Below, one piece after another: positions 50,401-59,354 of a stretch of 64,000 nt of DNA; positions within the stretch are counted from its first letter, which is position 1; every line of letters begins with the position of its first letter. Source of the DNA: Aedes albopictus (Eukaryota; Arthropoda; Insecta; Diptera; Culicidae); the NCBI RefSeq assembly GCF_035046485.1, contig NC_085137.1:348492505-348556504 (forward strand). The letters are read 5' to 3'. The translations under genes were made by a program, and so were the position numbers. The notes beneath the pieces are model-generated. The model was not told where the DNA came from, did not search any database, and saw only the letters and a list, made by a program, of their open reading frames with translations.

Positions 50401-51948
50401 GTTAATGAGACCGGTAATCCTCTACGGGCACGAGACATGGACCATGCTCGAGGAGGACCTACAAGCACTCGGAGTTTTCGAGCGACGCGTGCTAAGAACG
50501 ATCTTCGGCGGTGTGCAGGAGAACGGTGTGTGGCGGAGAAGGATGAACCACGAGCTCGCTGCACTTTACGGCGAACCCAGCATCCAGAAGGTGGCCAAAG
50601 CCGGAAGGATACGGTGGGCAGGGCATGTTGCAAGAATGCCGGACAACAACCCTGCAAAGCTGGTGTTTGCAACGGATCCGGTTGGCACAAGAAGGCGTGG
50701 AGCGCAGAGAGCACGATGGGCGGACCAGGTGGAGCGTGACTTGGTGAGCATTGGGCGTGACCGAGGATGGAGAGCGGCAGCCACAAACCGAGTATTGTGG
50801 CGTACTATTGTTGATTATGTCTTGTCTTAATGATGTGGAACAAATAAATGTATGTATGTACAGTATGTAGTACGTGCGTCTATGCGTATGTGCCGGCCCA
50901 TATAGCCGACGTGGTAAACGCGCGGGTTTTCCGCAAGACATGCTGAAGGTACTGGGATCGATTCCCGATCACCATCTTTTGGGATCTTTTCGTAATGAGA
51001 TTTTTTTTGAGTGCTAGCAAAAAACTGTCATTGACAAATAAAACTCTCAGATTTAGTAGGGAAGTTATGCTAAAAAGAAGAAGCCTAAGTACCTTTGCCC
51101 TGCACAGACATGTGATACAAATATCACATACAAACAGATGTTTCACTCTACTCACTTCCCATCGTTCCTCTCTTCAACGATTCGCGGTGCTCGTATCCTT
51201 TTTGTTCCTGTTTGACGTTTACTCACTACCGCCATCTACTCAGCGGTTTGCGAAACACAATATGGTTAGCATTAGGCGATTATGTTTTCATAACGATGAT
51301 TGTAATCGTATTTTTTTTAAGGATGCGTCCGTTTATCTGTGAAAATATGATACATGTCACTTGTCTGTCACAAGTATAGATCAAAAGAACAGTTAATGAA
51401 AGTATGAAAGGCGAACTACTAAAATGTTGTGTTAAGTTTGCTTGCATGCGTCTGTGAATATTTGCGTAACTCGAATGAACTGCTCATGATACTAAACGAA
51501 TTCGACATTACAAAACCTGTAACGTCTTTCCTCTTGTTCCAGGATCGAGGCATCCTGTCGGAGTCGATGGGTCGCGACGCCGACGTCGGCTACATCCTAT
51601 CGCTGGGCGTACACCGTAAGTATCGTCAGAACGGTATCGGATCGCTACTGCTGGATTCGCTCATCAACCACCTAACAACGGCCGAGCGCCATAAAGTGAA
51701 GGCCATATTCTTGCATGTGTTAACTACAAACCAAACCGCCATACTTTTCTACGAACGAAGAGGGTGAGTAGAACTATTTTCTTCATGTTTTTTTTTCAAC
51801 GAAACATCCATTTACGGGAACATACTTTCGCAACAGATTCGTTCTCCACTCGTTCCTGCCTTACTATTACTCGATTCGGGGGAAGTGCAAAGATGGCTTC
51901 ACGTACGTCTCGTACCTCAACGGAGGCCACTCACCGTGGACGTTATAA
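38472..51948 (+). CDS. NAA60: N-alpha-acetyltransferase 60 (NatF-type GNAT), 4 exons
   Basis: GNAT-family enzyme that acetylates N termini of membrane proteins, mainly at the Golgi in animals. CDS joins 38472-38491, 40961-41246, 51543-51763 and 51837-51948, predicted 212 residues, all junctions GT/AG and in phase. Supporting blocks: PTKTEDQL near the N terminus, the substrate-loop region DWFPIDYPLSWYEDITSS, the acetyl-CoA motif RQNGIG (130-135), and YILSLGV and FLHVLTTN with Tyr119 and His159 at the positions of the known catalytic Tyr/His pair. The C terminus has YYYSIRG, then NGGHSPWTL and stop. This is shorter than the human and fly proteins, which continue about 30-60 residues and carry the membrane-binding helices, so an alternative last exon is possible. 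Intron 2 is 10.3 kb. Confidence 0.93.
38573..39242. mobile_element. Inverted-repeat element in NAA60 intron 1
   Basis: TCTCGCGTTACATTTGAAAA at the left and its complement at the right, extending through GGGCCTATCCC and GTAAACA, about 60-70 bp of terminal repeat. No transposase. Target duplication not resolved. Confidence 0.6.
40013..40716. mobile_element. hAT-like MITE with 8-bp target duplication
   Basis: Ends TAGAGTGGGTCATCG and, inverted, TAGCGTGGGTCATCG. The exact 8-bp duplication GTATGCAG lies at 40005-40012 and 40717-40724. Most of the 704 bp is inverted repeat. Related to 608-1310 by end sequence and length. It lies in NAA60 intron 1. Confidence 0.88.
40961..41246 (+). CDS. NAA60: NAA60 exon 2
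   Basis: Acceptor TGTTCGATAG, donor GTAAGG. Encodes YHHNYLGPTKTEDQL through IKPFSKLNKE, the first half of the GNAT fold including the WYEDITSS region. Confidence 0.94.
41293..42510. mobile_element. MITE split by a Tc1/mariner-like element
   Basis: Outer arms: GGTACCGTCAAATGGGGTGA at the left edge, and TTATGAAATATGCTTGAAAC with its complement at 42440-42480. The two halves are separated by the element at 41411-42364. The right edge is approximate. Confidence 0.6.
41411..42364. mobile_element. Tc1/mariner-like element, degenerate
   Basis: Perfect inverted ends AAGCATTGTCCAGTTAGAAT and complement, TA on both sides (41409-41410, 42365-42366), 954 bp. The interior has coding-like pieces broken by stops. 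The length fits a decayed transposase, but I could not identify its DDE residues. ORF 41743-41928 (minus) is a shadow. Confidence 0.75.
42607..42785 (+). mobile_element. Feilai-like SINE, copy 2 (3' truncated)
   Basis: Same head and body as 24342-24608 (TCTCCAGTTAGCCTAGTG, then TTCTCGACACCCTGGGCATA, then AATTAATAACTGTAGAAGTG) but without the tail. The sequence after 42785, to about 43100, belongs to another unassigned repeat with AACGCATAAGCGCA occurring twice. Confidence 0.65.
43675..43933 (-). repeat. 3' LTR
   Basis: 259 bp. AATAAA, read on the minus strand, lies at 43763-43768 and is the likely poly(A) signal. Sequence matches the other LTR. Confidence 0.9.
44057..45055 (-). CDS. Q/H/S-rich ORF of the LTR element, 332 aa
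   Basis: Fills most of the internal region. Begins MDDTMDFTRSDQAQRQPSVS. Residues 1-200 are rich in Gln, His and Ser with runs such as HPQQHHHHYQPAA. One stretch (about 110-145) is Gln/His-rich but more regular (QFIEHQFQQMHQLLHLQYQQ), possibly a coiled coil. A basic patch RGSKRSKI lies near 225-235. The C-terminal 70 residues look folded (SAIRKLKFLQHFLDRNGH). It has no zinc knuckle, protease or polymerase motif. It could be a diverged gag-like product or captured host sequence; function unknown. Confidence 0.6.
   Translation of the reverse strand: MDDTMDFTRSDQAQRQPSVSSAGQNLHQHQVGQWLHSPVLESTHRNQHTPSSSPSSSSFQPAETHPQQHHHHYQPAAGFNGPFTSSPLFNAQPVVQQTPPQSSAGCFPLDREQFIEHQFQQMHQLLHLQYQQTMESINQQFHLFSLYWSTRQQSHNQLQSSPTITQQQGTSYQAPHANVVDTTAAINEQHQQQSSMDQLFVPASTTLTTVYCDDSDQQHQQQTRGSKRSKISFPVPSPDGSDEREIESAYTQQSPHAPVVLNSFHVKSFRESININQCYIISIKSAIRKLKFLQHFLDRNGHRMDSVSGRASVLSDVFKWMINHGGTRIKLR
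45128..45386 (-). repeat. 5' LTR
   Basis: 259 bp, same sequence as the 3' LTR by eye. The following bases on the minus strand hold the primer-binding-site-like motif. Confidence 0.9.
45670..46470. other. Intronic repeat remnants, SINE-like pieces
   Basis: Around 46086-46145 a minus-strand tRNA-like piece with GTACTGGGTACGATTCCCC resembles a B box. Around 45970-46020 are fragments of a dispersed repeat (ATAGTTTATACCCTTCTTAT) that recurs, diverged, near 48870, 49330, 49680, 49780 and 51390. A minus-strand frame of 62 codons at 45679-45867 looks repeat-derived. Confidence 0.45.
46953..47222. mobile_element. Nested MITE
   Basis: Ends CCGTCTACCCCCGTTGGTTT and complement, 270 bp. The target duplication is unclear because of the AT-rich surroundings. 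Confidence 0.7.
47228..47330. repeat. Small hairpin, TTAACCCTTATGTG ends
   Basis: TTTAACCCTTATGTGGCCGA and its near complement enclose two tandem GGGTACCC palindromic units. About 100 bp, probably a mini-MITE. Confidence 0.5.
48090..48334. mobile_element. TA-flanked MITE, AGGACA family, copy 2
   Basis: Ends AGGACAGAC and ACGTTTGTCCT. 245 bp, opposite orientation to 18741-18986. Shares its right TA (48335-48336) with the next element. Confidence 0.8.
48337..48688. mobile_element. TA-flanked MITE, AGGCGAAAC family, copy 2
   Basis: Ends AGGCGAAACTGGAAGCA and complement, 352 bp, TA at 48335-48336 and 48689-48690. Homologous to 6806-7159. Confidence 0.85.
49808..50858 (+). mobile_element. 5'-truncated non-LTR retrotransposon
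   Basis: The open frame 49808-50830 (340 residues) starts inside a reverse transcriptase and ends at the natural stop. It begins NGFPGKLTRLIKATMDGVQN, contains GLRQGDGLSCLLFN, and carries FADDMD as the catalytic box. It ends with RIRWAGHVARMP and GTRRRGAQRARW, typical of LINE C termini. The tail is CAAATAAATGTATGTATG. A likely 7-bp duplication TACAGTA lies at 49801-49807 and 50859-50865. The frame is intact, so insertion is fairly recent. Clade not assigned. Confidence 0.85.
50885..50990 (+). mobile_element. tRNA-like SINE head
   Basis: GCCCATATAGCCGACGTGG and GGATCGATTCCC have A- and B-box character, but there is no full cloverleaf. Read as a SINE remnant, not a tRNA gene. Confidence 0.45.
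51543..51763 (+). CDS. NAA60: NAA60 exon 3 (acetyl-CoA-binding core)
   Basis: Acceptor CTTGTTCCAG, donor GTGAGT. Encodes DRGILSESMG through ILFYERR. Includes RQNGIGSLLLDSL and the catalytic-region FLHVLTTN. Confidence 0.95.
51837..51948 (+). CDS. NAA60: NAA60 exon 4 (last exon found)
   Basis: Acceptor CGCAACAG after a 73-nt intron. Encodes FVLHSFLPYYYSIRGKCKDG, then FTYVSYLNGGHSPWTL, then TAA at 51946-51948. The stop falls where relatives continue. The potential donor GTTATA at 51942 would bypass it, but no matching downstream exon was found. Confidence 0.85.
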
Positions 51949-52575
51949 TATCCTTTTCCAAACGTCTCATTGTTTCTTATTTATACACTAGCTTGCGGCG
52001 AATGTTTTGGCTGTAATTAGTAGTTAATGGCATGCTTAGGCAAACGCTAACTTTAGATCATGCACGTCACAATCGATAATATTTACTTCATTTATGTTTA
52101 ACGTTTTCATTTCTCAGGCTTAGCTCGACTGTCCATTGTGTTGTTTGACTTTTAATTTTATTTCTAATAGCATGAAATTATATTTTTTAGATAATTGTGT
52201 TTTGTGATTACATTATTCGGTAGCATTACTAGGTTTTTATGCGTTAAGCTTTGTTTGTGAAATGCTCACGTGTTTGTTTTTATGGTTTTACGGAATGAAA
52301 AATAGATCAAGACTATAGACATTATCAACATATGTGTTTGTTTTATTTTTTTTTACAAATTTATTTTATTTACCAAGTTAGTGTGAAAAATGATTTTCAA
52401 AATGAATAGTAAGTATTCCACAATGGTGAGTACGTTATGACATGGAAATGCAATTCCTAAATCAATATATTATGCATATTCAAATATAAACTTTGTATTT
52501 TGCGCTGCGTAATTTCACAGCGAACCAAGACAAAAAAAATAATTATTCACAACTGTATTCATATTAAGTTAAGGT
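51949..52575 (+). other. Probable NAA60 3' untranslated region and flank
   Basis: AT-rich with no ORF. No clear AATAAA was seen in the first 350 nt, so the transcript end is not placed. Confidence 0.4.
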
Positions 52576-52773
52576 GAATATATAACGAAGCCACACCTCA
52601 AATTTTTAAGAGCACAAATCTGAAGAACCGAATGTCAGTTTGCCCTGAAAAGTTGAACGATTGGTCACCACCAGCGGGTTACCCAACGATCAACTTTTCA
52701 GCAGCGCAAACCGACTTTCGGTTCTTCAGATTTGTGCTCTTGAAAATTTGAGGTGTAGCTTCGTTATATATTC
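52576..52773. mobile_element. Palindromic MITE
   Basis: GAATATATAACGAAGC and complement, arms of about 85 bp (through AAGAGCACAAATCTGAAGAA), with a short loop. The target duplication is masked by the TATATA ends. Confidence 0.65.
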
Positions 52774-53042
52774 ATAAAACACGAAAGCGCAGTTTTTGTT
52801 TTTTACTACTACCTACTTTCATAATTTTCAAACAAAAGAGAAGGAAGCTTCTGAAACACGGTGAATATGGGTCCCCACTACCATGGTGAATGGTGTCCTA
52901 TCACGGAACCAGACGACCTTCTTCTCATCCTCTACTAAATGTACTATATCACTTCTTGTGAAAATTTTCTACTTTTGTGGTTATTACTTTAATGTTAACC
53001 TATAATGAAGGTAATTAACAGTGGTACAAACAATGTTTATAA

Positions 53043-53499
53043 CAGGGGTTCCCAACCTTTTTGAGGTGGTGTTTTAGAATTGTCAAAACATCTGCGGTCC
53101 AATGAAATTTTTTAGAAAAAAATATGAATGAAATGAACGAAACTGAGTTTTTTTTTGGGTACAGTGACGTAGCCAGAAATTTAATGTGGGAGGGATTATC
53201 GACGATCAATGATACTTTTTTTTTATTCGATACACACATTTCGTAAAAATGATGTCATTCAACATGAGTTACAGCTGAAAAATAGCGGCGCAGCCGAAAA
53301 TTTTTTTCTTCTGAAGGCGTTTTATACTAGAAATTTGTTCGTCAAATTGTGGCTTTTGGGGATGGCGGTATACAAAATTAAAAATTGGTATAATTTGCAC
53401 AAAATAAAAATTTCCAAATTTTTTTGGTAACATCGCGGCCCCCGTAGACTGGCTCCACGGCCCCCCAGGGGGCCGCGGACCACCGGTTGGGAACCCGTG
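53043..53499. mobile_element. hAT-like MITE with near-exact 8-bp duplication
   Basis: Ends CAGGGGTTCCCAACC and, inverted, CACGGGTTCCCAACC, classic hAT termini. The flanks are GTTTATAA (53035-53042) and GTTTAAAA (53500-53507), 7 of 8 matching. No transposase. Confidence 0.85.
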
Positions 53500-53719
53500 G
53501 TTTAAAAGATTAGTGTAAAACGACTACCCGTATTCGCCTTAAATCTTCTTAGACCCACGGTGAACTTGACGATACATTTGTTTAAATTCAGATTCTCACG
53601 CAATTTTCTTGCAAACTTACTCAAAAGTTCCTTTTGAAGCTCACGTAAGAATGTATCTATGCATTTGTCACTAAACAGTAGACTGCTTGTTTCTGTTCGG
53701 GAAAAAAACCAATATTTGA

Positions 53720-53725
53720 TTTATT
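53720..53725 (-). terminator. AATAAA poly(A) signal of the secreted-protein gene
   Basis: Canonical AATAAA on the minus strand, 39 nt beyond the stop codon at 53764. Confidence 0.5.
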
Positions 53726-53763
53726 GTGGTATATCCTGTATCCTTTGAATAGTGCATGTCGTA

Positions 53764-54186
53764 TTACTTTATCACTTTAAAAAGATATAAAGTATAGGTT
53801 CCGCTTTTAGCACGCTCCTTTCTAGTCAAAATCGGATCCCTTAACGAAAACTTCGAGGAATGATACCGATGTTGACCATGTGTCGGAACCGTAGTCCTTA
53901 CTGTCTCAAACCAGTGAACACCGATTGAGAGATTAGCATGAGCATGAGCATAGATGACCGCACAATTCGTAGTTGCTACTCCGTGATTGATCAGAGCAAA
54001 TCGAAATTGCACAAGGAACCAATGAATAGAGCTTGGGACTAGCCTACTATTCTCAATGTACATGGTTCGAGAGCTCTCAACTTCAGTAAGGTCAATAACG
54101 GCGCCAGCCACGTCCTTGCGGTCATCGAGGATGGAAGGGAATGTTAGTGAGACAAACGTTGTTATAAAGACCGCGAATCGCTGCAT
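53764..54186 (-). CDS. Probable small secreted protein, 140 aa
   Basis: Single-exon frame. The first ATG (54184-54186) gives MQRFAVFITTFVSLTFPSIL, a basic-hydrophobic start that resembles a signal peptide. The rest is mixed, with one compact hydrophobic segment (HWFLVQFRFALINHG) and a His/Ala pair repeat (YAHAHANLSIG). Only one Cys. A TATA-like TATAGAAAAG lies about 130 nt upstream and AATAAA 39 nt downstream. No family is recognised. A 25-bp fragment near 54450 matches part of this gene, which suggests a former tandem copy. It may be expressed or a recent pseudogene. Confidence 0.5.
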   Translation of the reverse strand: MQRFAVFITTFVSLTFPSILDDRKDVAGAVIDLTEVESSRTMYIENSRLVPSSIHWFLVQFRFALINHGVATTNCAVIYAHAHANLSIGVHWFETVRTTVPTHGQHRYHSSKFSLRDPILTRKERAKSGTYTLYLFKVIK

Positions 54187-54317
54187 CTCCACGTTTGTCA
54201 CAGGAAGGATTTTTTGTTAGTAGGGTATGGTACATTGTCAATCTGGGAGTCACCTATGGATGGTGATGTGATTTGAAAATGGATCAATAAACACTAACTT
54301 TCGCGCACAATCGTCCA

Positions 54318-54327
54318 CTTTTCTATA
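54318..54327 (-). promoter_or_regulatory. TATA-like box of the secreted-protein gene
   Basis: TATAGAAAAG on the minus strand, about 130 nt before the ATG. Motif-level evidence only. Confidence 0.3.
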
Positions 54328-54444
54328 CGAAAACAGATATCTAATAAAAAAAAAACCTGTCGCGCGTCTCAACCCCATCAGGGAGCAGAAAATTTAGGCC
54401 CATTCCACGCAGGAATAAACTGAACGCAACAAAGGACACATCAA

Positions 54445-54475
54445 TCAGTGAACACCGAATGAGAGATTAGGATTA
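54445..54475 (-). pseudogene. Fragment related to the secreted-protein gene
   Basis: Minus strand reads AATCTCTCATTCGGTGTTCA, close to the segment of the 140-aa gene encoding NLSIGVHW. Only about 25 bp match, so it could be a small duplication rather than a whole paralogue. Confidence 0.35.
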
Positions 54476-54599
54476 CAAACCTATTTTTTCCTTGTTTCAA
54501 GATCCATCTCGGCCAGAACCAAACCGAGACCTATCACTTTCAACTAGATCTTTCACCGTAACGCAACCCTTAAAAGGTGATTCACTCACTCTATGGGCC

Positions 54600-55246
54600 T
54601 CCATTAAAAATCGTGCATTTTTTTAAACCCCCTTAAACATTCATCCCTCAGAACGGGTCGCCTGACACCTTGGATTGGGGTTACCTGTTTGGTAGACTTT
54701 AACCCCCCAGACAGGTGGTCCAAAGTACTATTCTAAGCCGGCAACTGCATGGGCAAGTAGACTACTTACTCGAAGCTCAAAAATTCGGTGTATACCAATA
54801 CGTGTGGCGTAACGTCCCCATTGCGACAAAGCCTGCTTCTCAGCTTAGTGTTTTATGGCATTTCCACATTTATTAACTGTACTGCGAGCTTCCTCTGCCA
54901 TTACCCGTTTTGCATGTGTATATCGTGTGGCAAGCTTGAAGATACTCTATGTCCAACATGTTAATGTTAACATGTAAAGTAATAGTAATAGCAACAACTC
55001 CATGTTTCGGAAAGTACCTCATGTTTTTTTTTTTGTTTTTATTTATGTGTATTTTAACATAGCGCTAATTCTACACTTCGGTACCTCATGTATATGGTGT
55101 AACTTTTTTTTCCACAAGCTTCAGATTGTTTTGCGGTCTTTGAAACAGTTGCTCAAGACATCCTTGACTATATTTTAACATGGTTGATTACATGGTTTAA
55201 GTATAACTCTCATAAGAAAATGCAAAAAAGTATGGTTTCCCATGTA
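54600..55246. other. Repeat-like intergenic sequence
   Basis: 54660-54860 has the look of a dispersed mosquito repeat (GGTAGACTTTAACCCCCCAG). 54990-55240 is a diverged half of the 0.7-kb hAT-like MITE (TTTTGCGGTCTTTGAAACAG; compare 40450). Nothing codes. Confidence 0.45.
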
Positions 55247-55714
55247 CCGTGGAGGGCCCATATTCTGCGCACCTAAGACTTCTTCAATTTCAATCAGCTG
55301 TAACAAATTCCAAATCGAACCGATTTGGCTGAATTTTTGACCTCACATAGTTATTAGCTTTGTAAATAAGGGAAAAATATAGTTCATATACAAAACACTC
55401 AATTTATATGTAAAATCATTAAAATTCTAAAGTGTGTCCTTGTTCCTAATTCTGCGCACCTTTTTTGGAATGTTCCTTATTCTGCGCACTAATGTTCCTA
55501 ATTCTGCGCACATGGGAAAAACTTCAAAAAGATAACATATTGTAATGAGAACATTATTAATAGATGAAATTTAATTGAATTCTTCATTTTCAACTTTTAT
55601 CCGACATTACGACCATATTGGAACTTTGCATGTCCCCAACATTGATACTACCTACTTTGATTACTAAGCAAAGGGAATTTCAATCATAATACACAAAAGG
55701 GTTTTGTAGCATTG

Positions 55715-56373
55715 CACAGTGGGAAAAAATATGTATAAAACGCAAATAAATTCAATATCTCAGCTCGGAGTGGATGGATTCGAATGAATTTTTGACACAA
55801 ACTGTAAAAATCTCTATAGTTTCAGATAAGGAGGGTGTCATTCGCCGCACGATGCTGAAAATCAGTGTATTTAGCTCGTTTTACCCCACTCTCTCTTTCT
55901 CACATATTTTTGAGAATATCCTCATCTATTCCCGCCTGGCGTTCACAATAAATGCCTAATTTAACTCGTATTTGTGTGAAAACTTCCACAGTATCGGCAA
56001 TTTGACATAGGATTGGTCCTGCTCTTATTGTTTGCGTTCCACTTCGGACGGAGATGCATGTGAAATTTTAAAGAAAAAGGGGATGTCGGGGTAATTTGAA
56101 AATATTTCAATTTTCAAGGCTCTGTGATCAGAGAACCAGCTCCATTCGATACTATTTTGCACTTCAGAATTTTTCCAATAAGGTGCAAAAGAGAGAGAAT
56201 GGGGCAAAACGGGCCCAATACACTGATTTCCAGCAACGTGCGGCGAATGACACCCTCCTTATCTGAAACTATAGAGATTTTTACAGTTTGAGTCAAAATT
56301 TCATTCGAATCCATCCACTCCGAGCAGAGATATTGAATTTATTCGCGTTTTATACATATTTTTTCCCATTGTG
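55715..56373. mobile_element. Nested MITE with CACAGTGGG ends
   Basis: CACAGTGGGAAAAAATATGT and complement with arms of about 200 bp; CATTG lies next to each end. The superfamily is uncertain (hAT-like ends, duplication unresolved). Bases 55774-56314 appear as two opposed open frames because of the palindrome. Confidence 0.65.
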
Positions 56374-56604
56374 CATTGGCGTAAAGCCTTTTAGTTATCC
56401 GCATATGCACATATTAGTAAATTCTACTTTCATTTCTAAAGGCAATATAAACTTTTTCGCCATTACAAGGTGGCACAATCTTTGTTTGCTAACTGAGACT
56501 TTTTTCTTGTCTAACTCCAGGGTTTCCACTGTTTAAAAAAAATCATGTAAACTCACATCATATATCGCATTTGACGAATGCTTGCATGAATACATAAAAT
56601 TTCC

Positions 56605-57020
56605 CCCGAGGTTGATAGCAAATGTCCATCCTCGGATGGACCGCAGCAGAACTTCCTCAATACGAAGATCTTTGCTGTCTCGTAGACCTGGATACCATTA
56701 GTAGTAGACATAAGATCGCCGATATTGTGTTCTTCTGTAATATTTTAAGCGGACGAACAAAAAGTCCTTTCCTGTACAACCGACTCAGCTTCAACAACAG
56801 TCCAGTGTCACTTCGCCGGAGAAGGGTATTCGATCCTCCATTGCGGTCAAGAAATTATACGCAGCATGAGCCTACTGTAAGATTCATGAATGAATTCAAC
56901 GGACTACAAGATGTAATTTCTCTTAATATGACTACAGAAGTGATTCGAGATAGATTAAGATTGTTTTTTTTTAAATCAATGGACAATATAAAGAAGAATG
57001 TTTTATCTAGTCTGTAAGTA
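56605..57020 (+). mobile_element. 5'-truncated LINE fragment, C-terminal end of the RT protein
   Basis: The frame contains LPQYEDLCCLVDLDTISSRH, then IADIVFFCNILSG and RSRNYTQHEPTVRFMNEFN. This is the usual C-terminal region of R1/I/jockey-type proteins after the RT domain. It ends at the natural stop. Only the last 130 residues remain, so the element is inactive. Confidence 0.7.
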
Positions 57021-57931
57021 GGGTAACGGGCTTGCAGCCTATAGTCCAAATACAAATACGAATGATTTCCAAAACAAGTGATTAGTCCGGTCGAACTATC
57101 AGATCAAAAATGTAAGAATCGTAAATTAGCCTTCGAAGTATATAGACTAACTTGTTGAGACGTAATTACATTCACCGAATTGCTAGAAACATAGAATATC
57201 CTAGTTATAACTATGGTGGCATTTATATGATGTTTGTTTATAAATTATATTTTCAAATTTTAGTGTTGAAATGTCTGCGCAGAATTAGGACCACTATTTA
57301 ATACCGGTTCCTAATTCTGCGCATCTAAGAAGAACAAGAAGATTAAGAAAAGAAGAAAAAACTCAATTGTTTTTTGCCGATTCTGATTCCTCGAAGACAG
57401 CAGTGCAGGATGCGCATGGAGAAGCAGACATTCTCTTTATTATTTATGTCGCAAAATGCTTCATCTCATGAGGCAACTTTTTAGCAGCTTCTCTAACGGA
57501 CACAGATTTCAGGCAATTTTCAGTACTTGCAACATCATTTTATTTTTTTACAAAATCATGGTCGTTGATTTGAAAAATTTTTCTTCACAAACTTTTTCAT
57601 TACTATTGAAACAATATTCAAAAAATATATTTGAAGCTAATATTGAACTAGCGTCCGTGATTTTGTAGTATATTCGAGAAAGTGCGCCGAATTAGGGACT
57701 GCGCAGAATTAGGGCCGGTCACGGTACGTTTTACAAACTTCAAACGCGAAGTAAGTGTGAACAAAACATAACCGTAATCTTATATGGAATAATTTAACAA
57801 CTTAACGTGATCACCATGGAACAGCATCATGTTTTATCGATTAACAAGGTGCATTCCATAATTTTACTTTGCAGAATTACACTTTTTTGCCTGTAACACA
57901 TCTGAAAAAAAAGTCACGGTCGCTTCAACTA

Positions 57932-59354
57932 GGGTAATTCGCTAATTGTTGAACACCACCCAAATGTTGAACAGTTTCTGAAAATTTTATTATAAATCTA
58001 ACTTAAGTAATTATTGCTCAACGTAAACGTATGATGTGGATGCGTATACATGTGTGTTACGTTATTGCTCCAATTAAGTTACAAATTTATGCATATTTTA
58101 CGTCAAAAATATTGATTGCTAATTTTGTACCGCTGATGACATGAAAACTGCACAATTCTTAAGATTAATTTTAAGAAACTGCTCTTACCAAATAAGCTTT
58201 GCTGGCAAATCGACCACTAATATCAAAGTCACACCATAGTTATAAGAACTGGAAGGATGTCGTTAACAGTTTAACATTGTTTAAAATCACATTTTCATTG
58301 TAATTTCATTTGCAAAAAATATTTTTATTATCACACCATCATTATGCATCTAGGATCCAATTGTTGAACACTGACATAACCTACGACCGCCAGATTTTTT
58401 TTCCACTTAACCTAATCGTACATGTCATGGGGTTTCAAGGGCGTTCCAGGGATGATCCAGGGGTGTTGCAGAGGGCTTCAGGATGGTTCCAGGGGGTATC
58501 CAGGAGTGTTTCAGCGGCTTTCAAAGGCATTCTTTTCTTCAATCGTTTTCGCTTCTAGTCAAATCTTTTCAGTCATTTTTTACATCTAGTCATGTTTAAA
58601 ACGATTTCAGTCCACTAGAGCTCTTTTCAAATGAGAAGCGATTCTCTGTCACTTGAATAAATTGCCACTCAAATGACTTACTGGCCCCAAAACACGTAAA
58701 ACCTTGAAAAAATCCGCCAGAGTGAAAAATTATCGGATGTCGGGTCAAAGTCGGGTCAAATTTTATCAAATGTTGGACCACTGTTGGACCCACATCGGAT
58801 AACTGTAGGGTCTATGTTGGGTTTGGTAGCCAAAATAAAAACAGGTCAATGATAGGTTGGTGTCGGGTTATACATCATTTTTGTCCAGAATTCAACTTTC
58901 TTATATCTGCTATTCACATTTACACTTCAGAGATTTGGTTTACCTTTCAACTGAGAGAATAATTCAATTCATATTATGAGACATAAATACACAGAACAAA
59001 AATTACTAGCTACTTTCGGCTATTTTAGGGAAAAGAATGCGAAAAACCCTTATACGTCATCAATTTCGAACAAAGCTTGGACCGTTCAACAATTAGCGAG
59101 AATCGTCCAACATTAGGATGAGCTAGCTTAAGGAAGCGTTCAACATTTGGGTAACAGACTTTCCATACAAATGTTCTATTTTCTCTTAGAAAATGGATTT
59201 TAAGGGACTTCAATTTCAAAGGGAAGTATAAGGAATGAGTGGATCTAGACGTTCACTGGACATTTTTCAACTAAAGTGAAATTATGCACGGAAAAATAAA
59301 CGAAAACAAAAATGCCAGTACTAACCGTTCAACAATTGGCGAAGCGAATTACCC
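57932..59354. mobile_element. TA-flanked element, 1.4 kb
   Basis: Ends GGGTAATTCGCTAATTGTTG and, inverted, GGGTAATTCGCTTCGCCAAT; TA on both sides. GTTCAACAATT-type motifs repeat inside (near 58370 and 59090). A short satellite-like stretch of GGTTCCAGGGG-type units lies at 58430-58530. Confidence 0.75.

Larger units (their letters stand above)
55247..57724. mobile_element. TA-flanked element, 2.5 kb, with nested insertions
   Basis: Ends CCGTGGAGGGCCC and, inverted, CCGTGACCGGCCC, TA on both sides. Subterminal repeats of CCTAATTCTGCGCA occur at both ends in opposite orientations (55445-55515 and 57270-57320, 57680-57712). It contains a MITE (55715-56373) and a LINE fragment (56605-57020). Confidence 0.75.

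Noticed and set aside
50313..50941. Long minus-strand open frames opposite the LINE reverse transcriptase
   Set aside because: Shadows of the plus-strand RT frame; no independent coding features.
50885..50965. Possible tRNA gene
   Set aside because: B-box-like sequence only, acceptor stem does not pair; treated as a SINE head.
56622..57017. Independent host gene of 131 codons
   Set aside because: Sequence matches the C-terminal part typical of non-LTR retrotransposon proteins and lies inside a transposon.
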